The position numbers and the translations under genes are program-made. From Ariolimax columbianus (Eukaryota > Mollusca > Gastropoda > Stylommatophora > Arionidae), in assembly GCA_036924085.1 (NCBI GenBank), contig JAVGWX010000007.1:34992953-35056952 (forward strand): a stretch of DNA of 64,000 nt. Reading direction: 5' to 3'. The notes under the pieces are model-generated. The model was not told the DNA's origin, did no database searches, and saw only the letters and a program-made list of their open reading frames with translations. Numbering within the stretch: the stretch's first letter is position 1; every line of letters starts with the position of its first letter. Below, one piece after another: positions 21,640 through 33,215 of the stretch.

Positions 21640-22080
21640 TCAGATTGCCAGTCGTTCGCCAGCTCGTCAAACATCCAGAATGCATCATTGACCCCCTTTT
21701 ATCTCTACAATTTTCAATGAAAAACATTGTCACGTGCTTACATTGTAATATCTGGGACTTTTGCTCAATGATTTGACTTGCTTTATTACGTCGGCTTAGG
21801 GTGTCGGTGTCGCCATTCCCGTCTGTTGAGATTATGTTACCCGGGTACGTGAAATTGTTCACCTATTTTACTTGCTAGTTTTGTATGAATATTGTTGTTT
21901 CTATTTTTTTTCTTGCAATCTACATAACTTCGGTTTTCTCTAAGTAGGTTTTCATACTATAATCCGTACAGACCTCATTAAGATTGATTATATTGTCCCT
22001 GCAGTTGTTTTTCTAAGGTTGTTATTAGTGCGTTTTTATCAGCAAAGAGAAGTTCATTTCAGTGATCACTGAGGTTGTTT
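21640..22080 (-). mobile_element. LINE RT palm-to-thumb fragment
   Basis: From 22080 downward the minus strand reads LFADKNALITTLEKQLQ (ancestral ADD-x-ALI), then TDYSMKTYLEKTEVM, then NFTYPGNIISTDGNGDTD followed by RNKASQ. This is the YADD motif (second Asp lost), the G-x-x-+-x-x-x-K-T-x-V-M block and the F-x-Y-L-G-x-x-I-S block. It ends where the 42-bp array begins. Confidence 0.7.
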
Positions 22081-22089
22081 TCCTCACTT

Positions 22090-23262
22090 ATAAGCAATAT
22101 ATGGTCTCAAAATCACCTATCACCTGTCCTCAATACTGATGGCGCGACACTGCTGACGGACAGGGGCCAGATTATTGAACACTGGGCAACGGATACCCAG
22201 TGAAATCCTCAACCATCCATAGGTCATCAGCGAGCAAGCCATTGCCATGCAACAAGTCACGACCAATAATATATTCGACATTAATCCTACGGATTGATGG
22301 TTAAGAAAGCAATCAGCTAAATGTCTAGCGATAACGTTCCCGGTTCAGATGCTCTTCCTGTTCAAACTTCAAGAGGTGGTCAAAATCCTGCTTCAACGGC
22401 TGACATACCAACGGCTGTTCAATTTGGGATAACGACCCGGTACGTTAGGACTTGAAGGTTGCTTCCATTGTTCACTTATACAAGCGAAAGAGCAGCCGGA
22501 ACTACAGGCGGTTCCCTCGCCTATCAACCGAGGACATAATTTTGGCTCGAATCCGGCTTAACCGCATTACTAGGCAACTTGGACATGGCCTACACCCAGA
22601 GAGTCATTGTGATTTTCAAGTGTGTCGTGGGATGGTCGACAAGATATATGTAGCACGTCAACTCCAGGAGAAATGTCAAGATAGGAGAAATGTCAACATC
22701 AGCACTGTGACATGTACATAGTTTTTGTCGACCTGACCATGACCTTTGACACCGTCAGTAGGGAAGGCTCTGTCAAGTCATGGCGAAGTATAGTTGACCC
22801 GGCAGTTGATCCATGAGTTTTCACGATAGCTTCATCTACCTAATCAGTACTCTCACCAGAGAAACGAATACCGACTCCAACGTCAACACAGTACTCTCAT
22901 GAACATGTTGATAACCCACAACGCTTCTGCAAAAAGCCAAGATTATATAGACAGGACATGTTCTTTATCATACCCGGTGAGCGTTTCTTCAAGCAGTTGT
23001 CATATGGTCAGCTCAGAACAGACAGACGTCCGTCAGAGGGACAGAAGAACCACTACAGAGACTCCTTAAAATGTCTCAGGAAAGCCTGAATACTGACATT
23101 AGGTTATTTGAGGCGATTGCACATAACCGTTCCACCTGGCGCGCTGGCATTACACAAGATGCTCAGATCACAGATCTGAACGGAGGCTCACAGAAAGCGA
23201 GCCGATCAAAAGCACAGAACGACTTCACAGCCGATTCTTCACATGTGTATTTCAAGTAACCT
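22090..23262 (+). mobile_element. LINE copy with internal deletion (RT N-terminal half joined to C-terminal)
   Basis: It starts LSPVLNTDGATLLTDRGQII, EHW, then DNVPGSDALPVQTSRGG, VASIVHLYKRK, NYR..S, a LLPESQ-type HPESHCDFQVCRGMVDKIY, then ARQLQEKCQ and FVDLTMTFDTVSREGL. After about 22950 it jumps to YGQLRTDRRPSEGQKNHYRD, SLKMSQESLNTDI and RSTWRAGITQ. Everything from the YADD palm to the GHV block is missing. The family is the one with the terminal C2H2 unit (13.7 kb copy). Confidence 0.8.
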
Positions 23263-23641
23263 CCCTTGCGATGAGCAACTATTACTATTTTCATTATTAC
23301 AATTAGTATTTTAAGTTTTTTTTAAATCGACTTTCGACCTTCAGTACTCTTGCAACTTCTTCTTTATTTATTGAAACTGTTGAGAAATATGAAAATAGAC
23401 TAGTTAGCGGGATATAACACGTGCTACAGTTATTATTGTTTACTTCTTCCAGCTTTTAATTATTTGTATGTCAGCTGCCATTCATCAGCAAGAATGCTTT
23501 GTCGAACAGACACTAATTACTAGAAACACGCCAATCTGACGGATTTGAACTTCTCGACCTTGCTTCACGTGCCAGGTTGAAGTTGTTCACAAGTCAAAAA
23601 GGTGTTCCACGGTGATGAATTTCTGCATTGGTTATATCGGA

Positions 23642-24037
23642 TGTAAGGGGTTGGTTGATGTTGTGCAGGTCTGGGGCTCGATAGAAGGGTTGGTTGCTGT
23701 TGTGAAGGTCTGGGGCTCGATGTAAGGGGTTGGTTGCTGTTGTGCAGGTCTGGGGCTCGATATAAGGGGTTGGCTGCTGTTGAACAGGTCTGGGGCTCGA
23801 TAGAAGGGGTTGTTGCTGTTGTGCAGGTCTGGGGCTCGATAGAAGGGATGGTTGCTGTTGAACAGGTCTGGGGTTCGATAGAAGGTGTTGTTGCTGTTGT
23901 GCAGGTCTGGGGCTCGATGTAAAGGGTTGGTTGCTGTTGTGCAGGTCTGGGGCTCGATGTAATGGGTTGGTTGCTGTTGTGCAGGTCTGGGGCTCGATGT
24001 AATGGGTTGGCTGCTGTTGTGCAGGTTTGGGGCTCGA
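23642..24037. repeat. Minisatellite, ~40-bp unit, about 10 copies
   Basis: Unit TTGTGCAGGTCTGGGGCTCG followed by ATGTAAGGGGTTGGTTGCTG, with length variants of 38-40 bp and GAACAGG/GTGCAGG alternates. Confidence 0.9.
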
Positions 24038-24296
24038 TAAGCTTCAAGCTAACTAGTTGTAAATTAGTACCTCATTTATAGTAAGGAATGGTTAGGCATT
24101 GAAGAGCACTGGCCACCTCACTTTCGGAAAAACGGAGATTTAATAACAACCAAGACTTTATCACCGATGGCAGTGCCTGCTATGTAACTATGCTATCTAC
24201 AACATTCAGAATTTGTGTCATATTCTCTTATCCTCATTTTAGTGTGAAGATAAAAAAATAGTTATATTGTATCATTTCCTCTCACTTTCAACAACA

Positions 24297-24341
<45 letters not shown>

Positions 24342-24347
24342 TCTCTC
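24297..24347. repeat. (CT)n microsatellite
   Basis: About 25 CT units with one GT interruption. Confidence 0.95.
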
Positions 24348-24479
24348 CACAATATTCAATTTGATATCAGCTTCTGCTGCTTTTACTTGCAGACACTTCC
24401 TGACAACACATGAGAAAACATCTGCTGTACAGGGAGGAGGCCATTGTTCTAGTCAATAAGGTGGTCTATAATGACAAAT

Positions 24480-26110
24480 GTATCCCAAAATCGTTGTAAA
24501 AAAAAGGTTTTCTGGGACAGGCCACCTACAAACTGGAAGTAGGAACGTACAAATTTGAAGCTGAAATGTCAAGAAATTGAACGGATTGTCAGAACTGGAC
24601 AATTTAGATCTCAGAGGCCAGTGATTGTAACCGTGATGTATTGGATGTGCCAGAGGCAAGACTGGCACGTGCTGGTTACGTGCAGAAAGTACAGTAAATA
24701 TTGATACATTCGAGAGGTGCAGGTCATGAACGACGAGCAGGAATATTGATTTTAACAAAGCTATCAAAATGTGTTTGAGGTTATTGGACCACACAGTGAT
24801 CAAATGATGCTCATGACGTTGACGATTCAACCAGTAGGTATTGCCATTCTGCAAACATATGCACTAGCTCAATAACACAGTGACGAATGAATGTAGAAGA
24901 ATATTATGAGAACTTAAAGCAGTCTTTCAAATCTTTAACATATTCTGATGTTCTTATAGTAATAGAAGTGTGAACTCCAAAATAATATCAATGTAAAATT
25001 CGAGAATATAGTAGGGTAATTCGGACTTGCAAAAAGACACGGCAGAGAAAATAAAGCTGGTATACTTTTCTGAAGAAAACAAAACTAGTTATATGTAAAA
25101 AAAAATTTTAAGACGACCTCCAAGAAGAGTACACAGGTGGAAACGCCCAAGAGGTATAGTAAGAAATCAGATTGACTTTATTATGTTAAAGGGCAGATTC
25201 AACAATATGGCGCCACAATGACAAAATCTTATCCAGGTGCAAACATCAATTCCTATCACAATTCTGTAGATATTAAAATAACCGTCAAACTGAGAAAGAA
25301 AAAAAATTATACAAAGGATCCTTTAATAGTTATATCTGTATTTAAACAGAAATATCTTGTGGAAGTACAAAATAAATATGATTGCATACTGCCAGAAAGC
25401 ATGGAAAAATACAAAACACAATGCCCAGAAGAGAACATAAGCAGTGAATGGGACTGTCTAAAAACAAGTTTACGGGTAGCAATTAAAACACAATAAAAGT
25501 GTACGAACAATCAAGTACAGATGACAGACCACATCTTAAGCACAATGAAAGAAAGAAAACAATAAAAAACATTCCATAAAATGAAGTTCAGAACAGAGCG
25601 ACACGCACTATGGGCGGCATGCAAACCAGCAGTGTATAAATCAACATGTAAGATAATAGAAGGCAAGGGGAAGAAGCAAGTCACAAGAGCTGTGTATGTA
25701 GAGGTAAAGTATCTGTCAAACACGATAGCTCAAGTAGGAGGGGAGGATGTACTAGTAAGAACAGTGACTACACCTTGCTTGATGAGAAAGGTGTATCAAA
25801 CAGGTGGGCGGAATGTTAAGTCCACGTCAATAGAGATGAAAATACATTAACATTTAATAATGAGGGCCCCGACATTCTCAGATAAGAAGTAAGGAAAGCA
25901 ATTACAGGTATGAGCACGACGAAAGCAACAGGTATGAGCACAATACATATAGATATGATAGAGGATATATAGGAATTTGATATTGATATGTGAGGTGACA
26001 TCTACAATACAAGTTCCAAAACGAGTTAACTGGTTAAATCTCTCTTTCTAACCTCTTAAAGGTCATAAGAACATTATCGAGGTTCTTCCTGGCGTCAGGG
26101 TGATTCCATA
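24480..26110 (+). mobile_element. Decayed LINE: endonuclease domain, linker and start of RT
   Basis: Across frames: GTYKFEAE, DVLDVPEARLARAGYVQ (ancestral LG+SE.RW...G), GAGHERRAGILI (the H..GV.+ block), EEYYENLKQSFKS and SDVLIVIEV (ancestral DVLIVMGDFN). Then come RRPPRRVHRWKRPRG, VRNQIDFIMLKGRFNNM and SYPGANINSYHNSV (ancestral GAD.NSDHNLV). After a linker of some 200 codons the first RT block reads NNEGPDIL, EVRKAITGMSTTKATGM, IHIDMIEDI. These are the APE-type endonuclease motifs in order. The catalytic Asp of SDHN is Tyr here and the GDFN block is lost, so the enzyme is dead. It fades out near 26.1 kb. Confidence 0.75.
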
Positions 26111-26321
26111 AAAACGCTCATATCATAAACAGCACATTGAACGAAATTTGTGTAGTTTTTTCAGTATTTCTAGATTTTAATTAACATTATATGGTAAGGG
26201 AAGTAATTCTTATATTTTGCGTCTCATGTTTCGGAAGCAGTGACATGCTTTGTGTGGACTTTCAAAGCTGGAAAACAGTCATCTTTTAAGTCAGACAAAT
26301 TGTTGTTGTGTTTATCAAAAA

Positions 26322-26880
26322 AATGTGTAGCGAGCCTAGCACTTCTAGATTGTCTAATAGTAGATTGTTTTTATCTATAGAAAAGGCTAGGTAGTTGTGT
26401 ACGCTAGATGAATTTAGTGAGGATTCACATTTTTCTGATGTTAAATGGGAGTCAGACATAGAAAATAATGTTCAACCTATGCAGCCAACTGAATCTGATA
26501 CTGAAGATGAGGGGGGCATTGTCACAGCCAGGACCTAGGGCTGCTAAAAGGCAAAAACGTTTGACTGCACCATCAACAGAAAAACGAAGATGCAATATTT
26601 CTGAACCAAATTCTTGAGAACATGATAGCGAGGGATGTCAATATAAAATTCCATCACAACTGACTGACTGAGATACAGAATTCATTCAGATTGCTGCCAA
26701 AATGTGATCGACCATGTGGAGTGAATGGAGACCTGCAACTCAGTGACACATCAAGTCCATTTGACTGCTACAGAAAAATATTTTCTTGTAGATATTATTC
26801 ATATTACTGTTATTGTACACTAGACCAATCTGCATTACGTTTCAGTGGTTACTCATGGATTGGTGACATTTTATTTGTGT
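26322..26880 (+). mobile_element. Possible piggyBac-like transposase N-terminal relic
   Basis: A reading that starts at 26322 gives MCSEPSTSRLSNSRLF, then DEFSEDSHFSDVKWESDIEN and MQPTESDTEDEGGIVTA. After a frameshift it gives GPRAAKRQKRLTAPSTEKRR and NISEPNS. The opening M-x-E-P-S-T-S-R, an acidic Ser/Asp region and a short basic block are characteristic of piggyBac-family N-termini. Further on, SSPFDCYRKIF could be the start of the transposase core, where S/D-P-x-x-x-F-x-x-+F is usual. No catalytic Asp block and no terminal repeats were found. The family call is tentative. Confidence 0.4.
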
Positions 26881-27207
26881 AAAAATAGTTTTTATTACAA
26901 AAAAATGATGACGATATAATTATGAATAATTACTTGTAATATTTTATGAAATTCTACAAGACCTTCGTATTCTTACTCCATATTCATTTTTATTTAATTT
27001 TATATTTAACATGCTTTTCTTCCTTGTGAAATAATTAAGAAAAGTCAAATTTTATGAAGAGACTGCTTTCATTAAAATAATAATTCTGGCAAAATTAGTT
27101 ACACAATTATGGCCTTTAAGAGTACACTGCCCAATATACCTCTTGCAACTGAATGTTCAGATTTTAGAACGACCACTCTGATAAGTCACCCCATTAAGAT
27201 AGCGTCT

Positions 27208-27250
27208 AAAATAAACTTAACGTCTTTATACTGGTTTAGAAGACTCTGAG
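27208..27250 (-). mobile_element. CR1/L2-like LINE or SINE 3' tail remnant
   Basis: ACTTAACGTCTTTATACTGG and then TTTAGAAGACTCTG on the plus strand is the reverse complement of the shared LINE/SINE tail. Nothing else of the element remains. Confidence 0.7.
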
Positions 27251-27261
27251 TCAGGAGAGAA

Positions 27262-27690
27262 TTACACGTAGATTATACAACACAGTTCAGTATACAAAAT
27301 TTGGATTTCGACAGAAAGGTGGAACAAGTGAATCAATATTCTGCACAAAGACACAAGCAGAAAAATTCATGGAATTTTTAAAAAAAAAGCATTTAAATGT
27401 TCTTTGTAGATTACAAAAAGACCTTCTGACAGTCCAGCATCATAAACTAATTACATGTCCAGGAAACATAGTTAGGTATGAATGGAAAGCACGCATGAAC
27501 GCTCAGTACCCTATGCCGCGAGAGCTCTGCCATTGTAAGATCTCGTTAAAATAATTCACCGTGTATAAGTGTAAAGAGAGGAATGCGACAAAGAGGTGTA
27601 CTGTTGTCCCCCTGTCTGTTTAACATTTACACAGAACACATTTTTTTAACAGATAAGAGGCTTTGCCAGCATTCATTATCGGTGAAGCTT
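27262..27690 (+). mobile_element. LINE RT fragment (palm)
   Basis: It reads FGFRQKGGTSESIFCTKTQA, EKFMEFLKKKHLNVLC, then LQKDLLTVQHHKLI (ancestral DY.KAFD.V.H..L), and later ISVKRGMRQRGVLLSPCLFN followed by IYTEHIF. These are the GFR, Y-K-K-A-F-D and RG+RQGC+LSP..FN motifs with mutations. The region between them is shortened. Confidence 0.7.
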
Positions 27691-27724
27691 CAATAACTAA
27701 TCTCAGATAGGAGAATGACCGTCT

Positions 27725-27960
27725 TTAGGCCGGTCAAAAAAACAGAAACTCGCTTGGTACGGCCACATATCCAGATCAAAAGGTCTTGCAAATACGATGC
27801 TGCACTGAAAGGTGCAAGGCGGACGACGAAAAGGTCGTCCCAAAAAAGAGATGGAAGGCTAATATAAAAGATTCGACCAATTTCTGACCTGAGAGGAGGC
27901 ACAGGTAACGGCCGCAGACAGAGAGGGATGGCGTGGCATGCTAGGGGATGTCTTCATGTG
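27725..27960 (+). mobile_element. LINE 3' coding end (GH-V / GRP-RW block)
   Basis: With frameshifts it reads RSKKQKLAWYGHISRSKGLA, NTMLH, GARRTTKRSSQKRDGRLI (ancestral GG.RRGRPKKRW.DNI) and a final WRGMLGDVFMC-like block. It parallels the copies at 28505-28790 (minus) and 34200-34468 (plus). Confidence 0.65.
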
Positions 27961-28039
27961 TGTGACTTGACTTGATGAGGACGACACATTTATGTTGGCT
28001 AAAAACGAACAAGGACAGGACTATGTGAACAAACAATTC

Positions 28040-28305
28040 AGGTACATGGATTGTTTCTGTCGCGTTCCCAAAAATATACTCTATGGACAATTGGCGGATG
28101 AAAAATAACAGTCGGTCGACCGCAGTTGAGGTCCAAAGATGTGTGTGAGCGTGATATGAAGGCCCTGGACATGATTCTAACATCCTGGGAAGAAACGGTT
28201 GCCGACCGATCCAAGTGGAGAAATACCCTTAAGTGTCACCTCTCGCAGCACAGATACGTGAAAAGACAACGCCACAAGGATAAAGCAAACAAGACAAGAT
28301 AAGTA
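28040..28305 (+). mobile_element. LINE C-terminal fragment (PQLR-KDVCERD family)
   Basis: The frame RPQLRSKDVCERDMKALDMI, then LTSWEETVADRSKWRNTLKC and HLSQH, is preceded by LYGQLADEK. This is the Y-G-E-L...G.R..GRP.LR+KDVCKRD+K.L.+....WE..A.DR..WR block. It ends in an Arg/Lys-rich stretch. It matches the minus-strand copy at 61381-62040. Confidence 0.75.
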
Positions 28306-28344
28306 TATATATATTGTTTACCACTCCAAGTCACATCATCATAT

Positions 28345-28415
28345 AAGATATTAAAATGAAACTGGTCGTATACAGACTCTGCTGAGCCTTCTAAACCAGC
28401 ATAAAGATGTTAAGT
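28345..28415 (+). mobile_element. CR1/L2-like LINE or SINE 3' tail
   Basis: CTGGTCGTATACAGACTCTG, then CTTCTAAACCAGCATAAAGA and TGTTAAGTT, is the shared 3' tail. Only the tail is present, so this is a heavily 5'-truncated insertion. Confidence 0.7.
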
Positions 28416-28504
28416 TGTCAATGACTGAAAGGGACTTCTAATACTACATATTGGACATTAACACTGAAAAACGAACACTATATACTTTCAAAGTAGACTC
28501 GAAA

Positions 28505-29097
28505 CGTATCCTCAAGTCATCTCGTAATCTGTGAGGTCGTTGGGGTACACATGAAGACACCCCCACAACCCCAGGTCACCCACCTCTGTTAGCGTGCGCT
28601 GTCTGTGCCTTCTATTGTCGGAGATTCGTCCTTTCTTTTATGTTGTCCTCCCATCTCTTTTTGGGACGACCTCTACGTCGTCCGCCTTTCATCATTACGT
28701 GCATACCGTTTTATCTCGATATGTGGCCGTACCAAGCGAGCTTCCGTCTTTTGAAAGTTTGAAAGAGGTCTTTAAAAGGTCCTATTGCTGTTGCAATTTT
28801 TTATAGTAGTTACTAATTTGTAACTCGGTCTTTGTATGTCTTCGGAAACATCTAATGTCTACGGTCTATATGCTCCGCTGCAGGTCTGCTGTAATTGCCC
28901 ATGTCTCACAATCAGAGGAATATTGACAGGACCAATGTACGCATTAATCTGATCTTCGTGCGTATGGCTAACCTTTTGTCTTGCCAGATTTCGTTAAGAT
29001 GTGCAAGCGCCGCTATTGTCTGTGCTATTCTGGCCAACACCTCACATGTTGATCCTTCATCACTGATATTTTTAAAAATGTTATGTGTTTGTCTCAC
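28505..29097 (-). mobile_element. LINE RT thumb and 3' coding end
   Basis: From 29097 downward: an IAALAHLNEIWQDKRLAIRT block, KIRLMRTLVLSIFL, then YDCETWAITADLQRSI-like sequence. After that come RRKLAWYGHISR, KGGRRRGRPKKRWEDNIKE and VPQRPHRLRDDL at about 28510. The last block matches PQRPYGLRDELN in the 34.2-kb copy, so they are one family. Confidence 0.75.
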
Positions 29098-29225
29098 TAG
29101 TTTCTACTGGCGGAGGCGCGCCTATTCCGCCCCAGACCGTAGTCAATTGGGCGATATTAAGACGCATAAACCAGTGCTTGGATGTATGTGTACGTCTGTA
29201 TGTATCCATCCTAGGTTTGTGCGCT
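29098..29225 (-). repeat. Dispersed repeat, inverted copy of 11225-11357
   Basis: Reverse complement of the 11.2-kb segment, including GGCGGAGGCGCGCCTATTCC and CCCAGACCGTAGTCAATTGG. Confidence 0.75.
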
Positions 29226-29284
29226 CTCGGAAGTCAGCCCAACGAAAGTTCAATGACAGGGCCTCACCCTGAAGGCGGGTGTGA

Positions 29285-30150
29285 AAGTTGTGCAAGAGTG
29301 TGATTGTTGGACAGTTACATGAAACAAGAGTGTGATTGTTGGACAGTTACATGAAACAAGAGTGTGATTGTTGGACAGAGTCAAATGAAACAAGAGTGTG
29401 ATTGTTGGACAGAGTCAAATGAAACAAGAGTGTGATTGTTGGACAGTTACATGAAACAAGAGTGAGATTGTTGGACAGTTACATGAAACAAGAGTGAGAT
29501 TGTTGGACAGTTACATGAAACAAGAGTGAGATTGTTGGACAGAGTCAAATGAAACAAGAGTGTGATTGTTGGACAGTTACATGAAACAAGAGTGTGATTT
29601 TTGGACAGTCAAATGAAACAAGAGTGTGATTGTTGGACAGAGTCAAATGAAACAAGAGTGTGATTGTTGGACAGTCAAATGAAACAAGAGTGTGATTGTT
29701 GGACAGTTACATGAAACAAGAGTGAGATTGTTGGACAGTTACATGAAACAAGAGTGTGATTTTTGGACAGTCAAATGAAACAAGAGTGTGATTGTTGGAC
29801 AGAGTCAAATGAAACAAGAGTGTGATTGTTGGACAGTCAAATGAAACAAGAGTGTGATTGTTAGACAGTCAAATGAAACAAGAGTGTGGTTGTTGGACAG
29901 AGTCAAATGAAACAAGAGTGTGATTGTTGGACAGTCAAATGAAACAAGAGTGTGATTGTTGGACAGTCAAAGGAAACAAGAGTGTGATTGTTGGACAGAG
30001 TCAAATGAAACACGAGCGTGATTGTTGGACAGTCAAATGAAACAAGAGTGTGATTGTTGGACAGAGTCAAATGAAATAAGAGCGTGATTGTTGGACAGTC
30101 AAAGGAAACACGAGCGTGATTGTTGGACAGTCAAAGGAAACAAGAGTGTG
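29285..30150. repeat. Minisatellite, 32/34-bp unit, about 26 copies
   Basis: The core ACAAGAGTGTGATTGTTGGA repeats with three kinds of linker: CAGTTACATGAA, CAGTCAAATGAA and CAGAGTCAAATGAA. Linker types occur in short runs and alternations, which indicates block duplications. The last few copies drift (ACACGAGCGTG). Confidence 0.9.
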
Positions 30151-31359
30151 TGGAAAGAAGAGAATGAAGAATGGAAGTATGATATGACGCCAGAGTTGTC
30201 ACTGACAATCGAACCCAGATATTTAAAATGGACGACCACTTATAGTTCCTGGCCATTAGCTTTTACCCCACTGTTGAAGCCCTCGGCGTTGGTCGTTAAT
30301 TGTGTCTTTCCGCGTTGCTCTCTATTAACAATTAACTTTATTAATAATCCAGCTTTAAACCTATCCTACAAATGATGTATCTCTGGAACAGTTCAAGAGC
30401 TCTTATATTGGAAATACATTAACTGAAGACGAAAGACGTGCAATGGAAACAAGAAGAAATAATCAATCAAACAAAATATTTTCAATTCTCCTATAGTGCA
30501 TGTGTCATCAACATATGCATGATTTTTCCATATTTGTTGACGTTTTTTTTTTGTGGCGTAAAGTTTCATTAGGATGGAGTAGCTCGACTCATGTCCAGCC
30601 AAGTCACCTTTTACGATATCCCTGCCAGGTTACAATGTGACTATTTTCTGCTACCGTTTAGGTCCCCGATAACACAGGGACGTTCATCAGACATCGGGAG
30701 CAAACAAAAACCATGATGTTAATAATAATGCACTCAACATTAGTTTAAAAAGACAACTGTAAAGACAGAAATCTATCGCCTAACTTGGCTAAACCAACAA
30801 TTAACATACCAGCTTGGATTGTATTTGGAATAAATGCCCAAGAAATAAATCAGGTATTACAAGGGGAAAAACCAGGTACATAGAATGAGTCAATATAATC
30901 ATAACTGGCTCAAATGCTTGCTTTTTGTGTGTATTATTTTGTTTCTTTTTTGTTTTTGTTTTTTGTTTTCCTATTTGTTTGTTACTTAACTATGAGGATC
31001 ATTAACTAGTCACGCTAGTAAACGTGTTATTGTAATGATTGTCTCAAACTGAACATTTGATATGAAACATTACGTGATACATATTTGTAGCTGAAAAGTT
31101 ATTGGGTCACAGCATTTATGCTAGGGGATCTCAAATTCTTGTCGTGCAAAACACGTGCGACCTACCAAGTCTTGTTCTGGGACATTTCACACGAGGGATC
31201 ACAATACGGGATAGTGGTAATAAGTATTTGTGAAAAAAGTTATGATACACCCCTGCAATTGAATACTTGGTTCAATGTTTATCCTTCTACTTTATTATCA
31301 TATTGAATCTTTTGTTTGTTATCACCATTTATTCCATGTTGGAAACGTGTATATCTGGT
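30151..31359. other. No gene; possible dispersed-repeat piece at 30600-30700
   Basis: No coding similarity. The stretch TGCCAGGTTACAATGTGACT (30626) and its surroundings resemble the repeat at 18.9-19.0 kb. Confidence 0.4.
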
Positions 31360-32330
31360 CGTCTATAGCTGACACGACTGGCAAACGTAGTCAGCAGTTG
31401 TCTCTTGATATTTTCTCTCTATGCTTTTGACTTCCTCATTGCACGTCTATCCTGGGCTACCTGGATGAGTTAGTCTCCTGGCGTCATCACCGAAGACAGT
31501 CCAGCTATCCCACGCGTAGAGCAGGGTGGGGGCAATGACGTTACGTCAGACCTCCAGCTTACTCATTATGCTGATTCCTCGACGTTCCTATACTATTGAG
31601 CGCATTCGACCAAAAGCTGTGCTGGTCTTTGCTATTTGCTAGCGAGCTCATCTGCAATAGTCACTGGTCTCGACAGCATGCAGACACATTTATCAACAGC
31701 TTGTAATTTATGTCCCTTCACTGTAACTACTGGCTGTTTTTACGATCTTCCTTGTGCCAGTTGACACATGACCTCATTTATCTTTGTGTTAATTAACAGC
31801 CAAAGTTGTCACAAGCAGCAGACAACCGGTCCATGCCCTCCTGCGTATTCCATTCGGAGCTTCTGTTCAAAGCAGGCATCCGCAAACAAGAGTTCGCATA
31901 TCGTGTCTCGCATCACCTTGGTCTTCGCCTTCAGTCTGCGGATATTCAGTAGACCACCATCTATGCGGTACTTTATTGGTACGCCATACTTGGTATTCCT
32001 AAAGGCGTACGTCAACATCGTTGAAAATATCAAACTGAACAGTGTCGGAGCAAGTACACATCCCTGTTTCACACCTGTCAAGTACACGTGCACGCATGCT
32101 CTCGTGGAGTTGTTTCACTACGGTTAAACATTTGCTAGCACAGCCGAATTTAGACAGGATCTGCCATAAGCCCATTTTCGCTGACCGTAATCAAATGCCT
32201 CTGTAGCTCAATGAACATAATATTGAGCTCGCGGTGTTGTTCTCGACATTTCTCCTGTACCTAACGCGCTGCAAATATCCCAGTCCCTTGGCCAGCTCTA
32301 AGTCCATCTGACTTTCCAGGAGGAAAGGGC
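31360..32330 (-). mobile_element. Decayed LINE RT (C2H2-ended family)
   Basis: From 32330 downward: QVQEKCREQH, an IEL block where FVDLTKAFD is expected, GLMADPV (ancestral GLW.I). Then VKQGCVLAPTLFSLIFSTML, YGVPIKYRIDGGLLNIRRLK, a LLFADACF block (ancestral LLYADD), then QPVVTVKGHKLQAVDKCVC followed by RPVTIADELASK. The clearest segment is 31809-32093. The same family as at 13.7, 17.6, 21.6 and 22.1 kb. Asp-Asp is reduced to Ala-Asp. Confidence 0.8.
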
Positions 32331-32334
32331 AGAC

Positions 32335-32889
32335 AGACAGTCGGCAGGCACGCACGCACACACACATAAAGAGGGTGATTTTACAAATATTTACACTTAT
32401 TTGACAAAGGAACGTTTAAGCTTCCAAGTCATGAGATATTCAAGATCTCCGAGAGAGAATTCAAATGTCATGATGACAATAGGGAGATAGGGGGACGAGG
32501 CGGGGCGGGGTGGGGGTGGGGGGGGGGGGGGTTTAGAGGGAAGACATTTTCCATAAATGTGTTAAAAACTGGCGAACAAATGGAGACCATGTGAAACGCG
32601 CCCGCGCACACACACTAAGACACACGCAGGCAGACAGACATACATACATGTTTTACAAGAAAATCTCAGCTGCCATCTCCTCTATTTTTGTGTTTTGCCA
32701 GTTGACATGTCGGATGTAGATTTGTGTAAAATGGTAGCAAAATACATTTTTGTTATCGATACAAATAAATGAAAGTTTGTACTCACCAGTTAATTTTCCA
32801 GCAACATACCCACCCATACATGCCTAGTAACAATGTGGCTTTCTACAATGTGACAAGCATCATCTTCGAACACAGGTTTATAACATAAT
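32335..32889. other. No gene; CA-rich stretches and a G-run
   Basis: Short CA-rich tracts at about 32350 and 32605. A run of 14 G lies at 32518-32531 within GGGGCGGGGTGGGGGT-type sequence, a potential quadruplex. Confidence 0.6.
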
Positions 32890-33215
32890 CAACGGAAAGT
32901 TTAAATTAGAGTATTACAAGTTTTTTTCTTCAAAATTCAGCCGCCTATATGAACAAGAGGGCACAGCCAGATATTAATTAAAGGAAGGTCCAGATTAGAT
33001 ACCAGGAAATTTTGTTTTAGCCAGAGAGTGGTGAATGCTTGGAATGCATTACCACAGGAAATAGTGGAGGCAGGGTGAATTAAATGCATTCACGAATAGA
33101 TTGGAGCGCATAGTTATTTTTAGGTCAGATGAAGGTAAAAGAAACTGCTGTGTATACAGATCTGTATAGTCTTCTAAACCAGTATAAAGACGTTAAGTTA
33201 AGTTAAGTTAAGACT
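32890..33215 (+). mobile_element. CR1/L2-like LINE 3' end with (TTAAG)n tail
   Basis: It reads RGHSQILIKGRSRLDTRKFC, FSQRVVNAWNALPQEIVEAG and then a degenerate FTNRLERI block. An untranslated stretch follows, then the tail CAGATCTGTATAGTCTTCTA, AACCAGTATAAAGACGTTAA and (GTTAA)n to 33215. The (T)RGHS...R.R.D.RK.FFS.RVVN.WN.LP block is the end of ORF2 in a CR1/L2-like family. This copy shows the normal single TRGHS motif that has been amplified in the 37.6-40.0 kb copy. Confidence 0.85.

Noticed and set aside
29285..30150. Regular short repeats with short variable linkers, CRISPR-like in outline
   Set aside because: The linkers are only three recurring types of 6-10 bp and not unique spacers, there are no cas genes, and the DNA is animal. 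It is a minisatellite.
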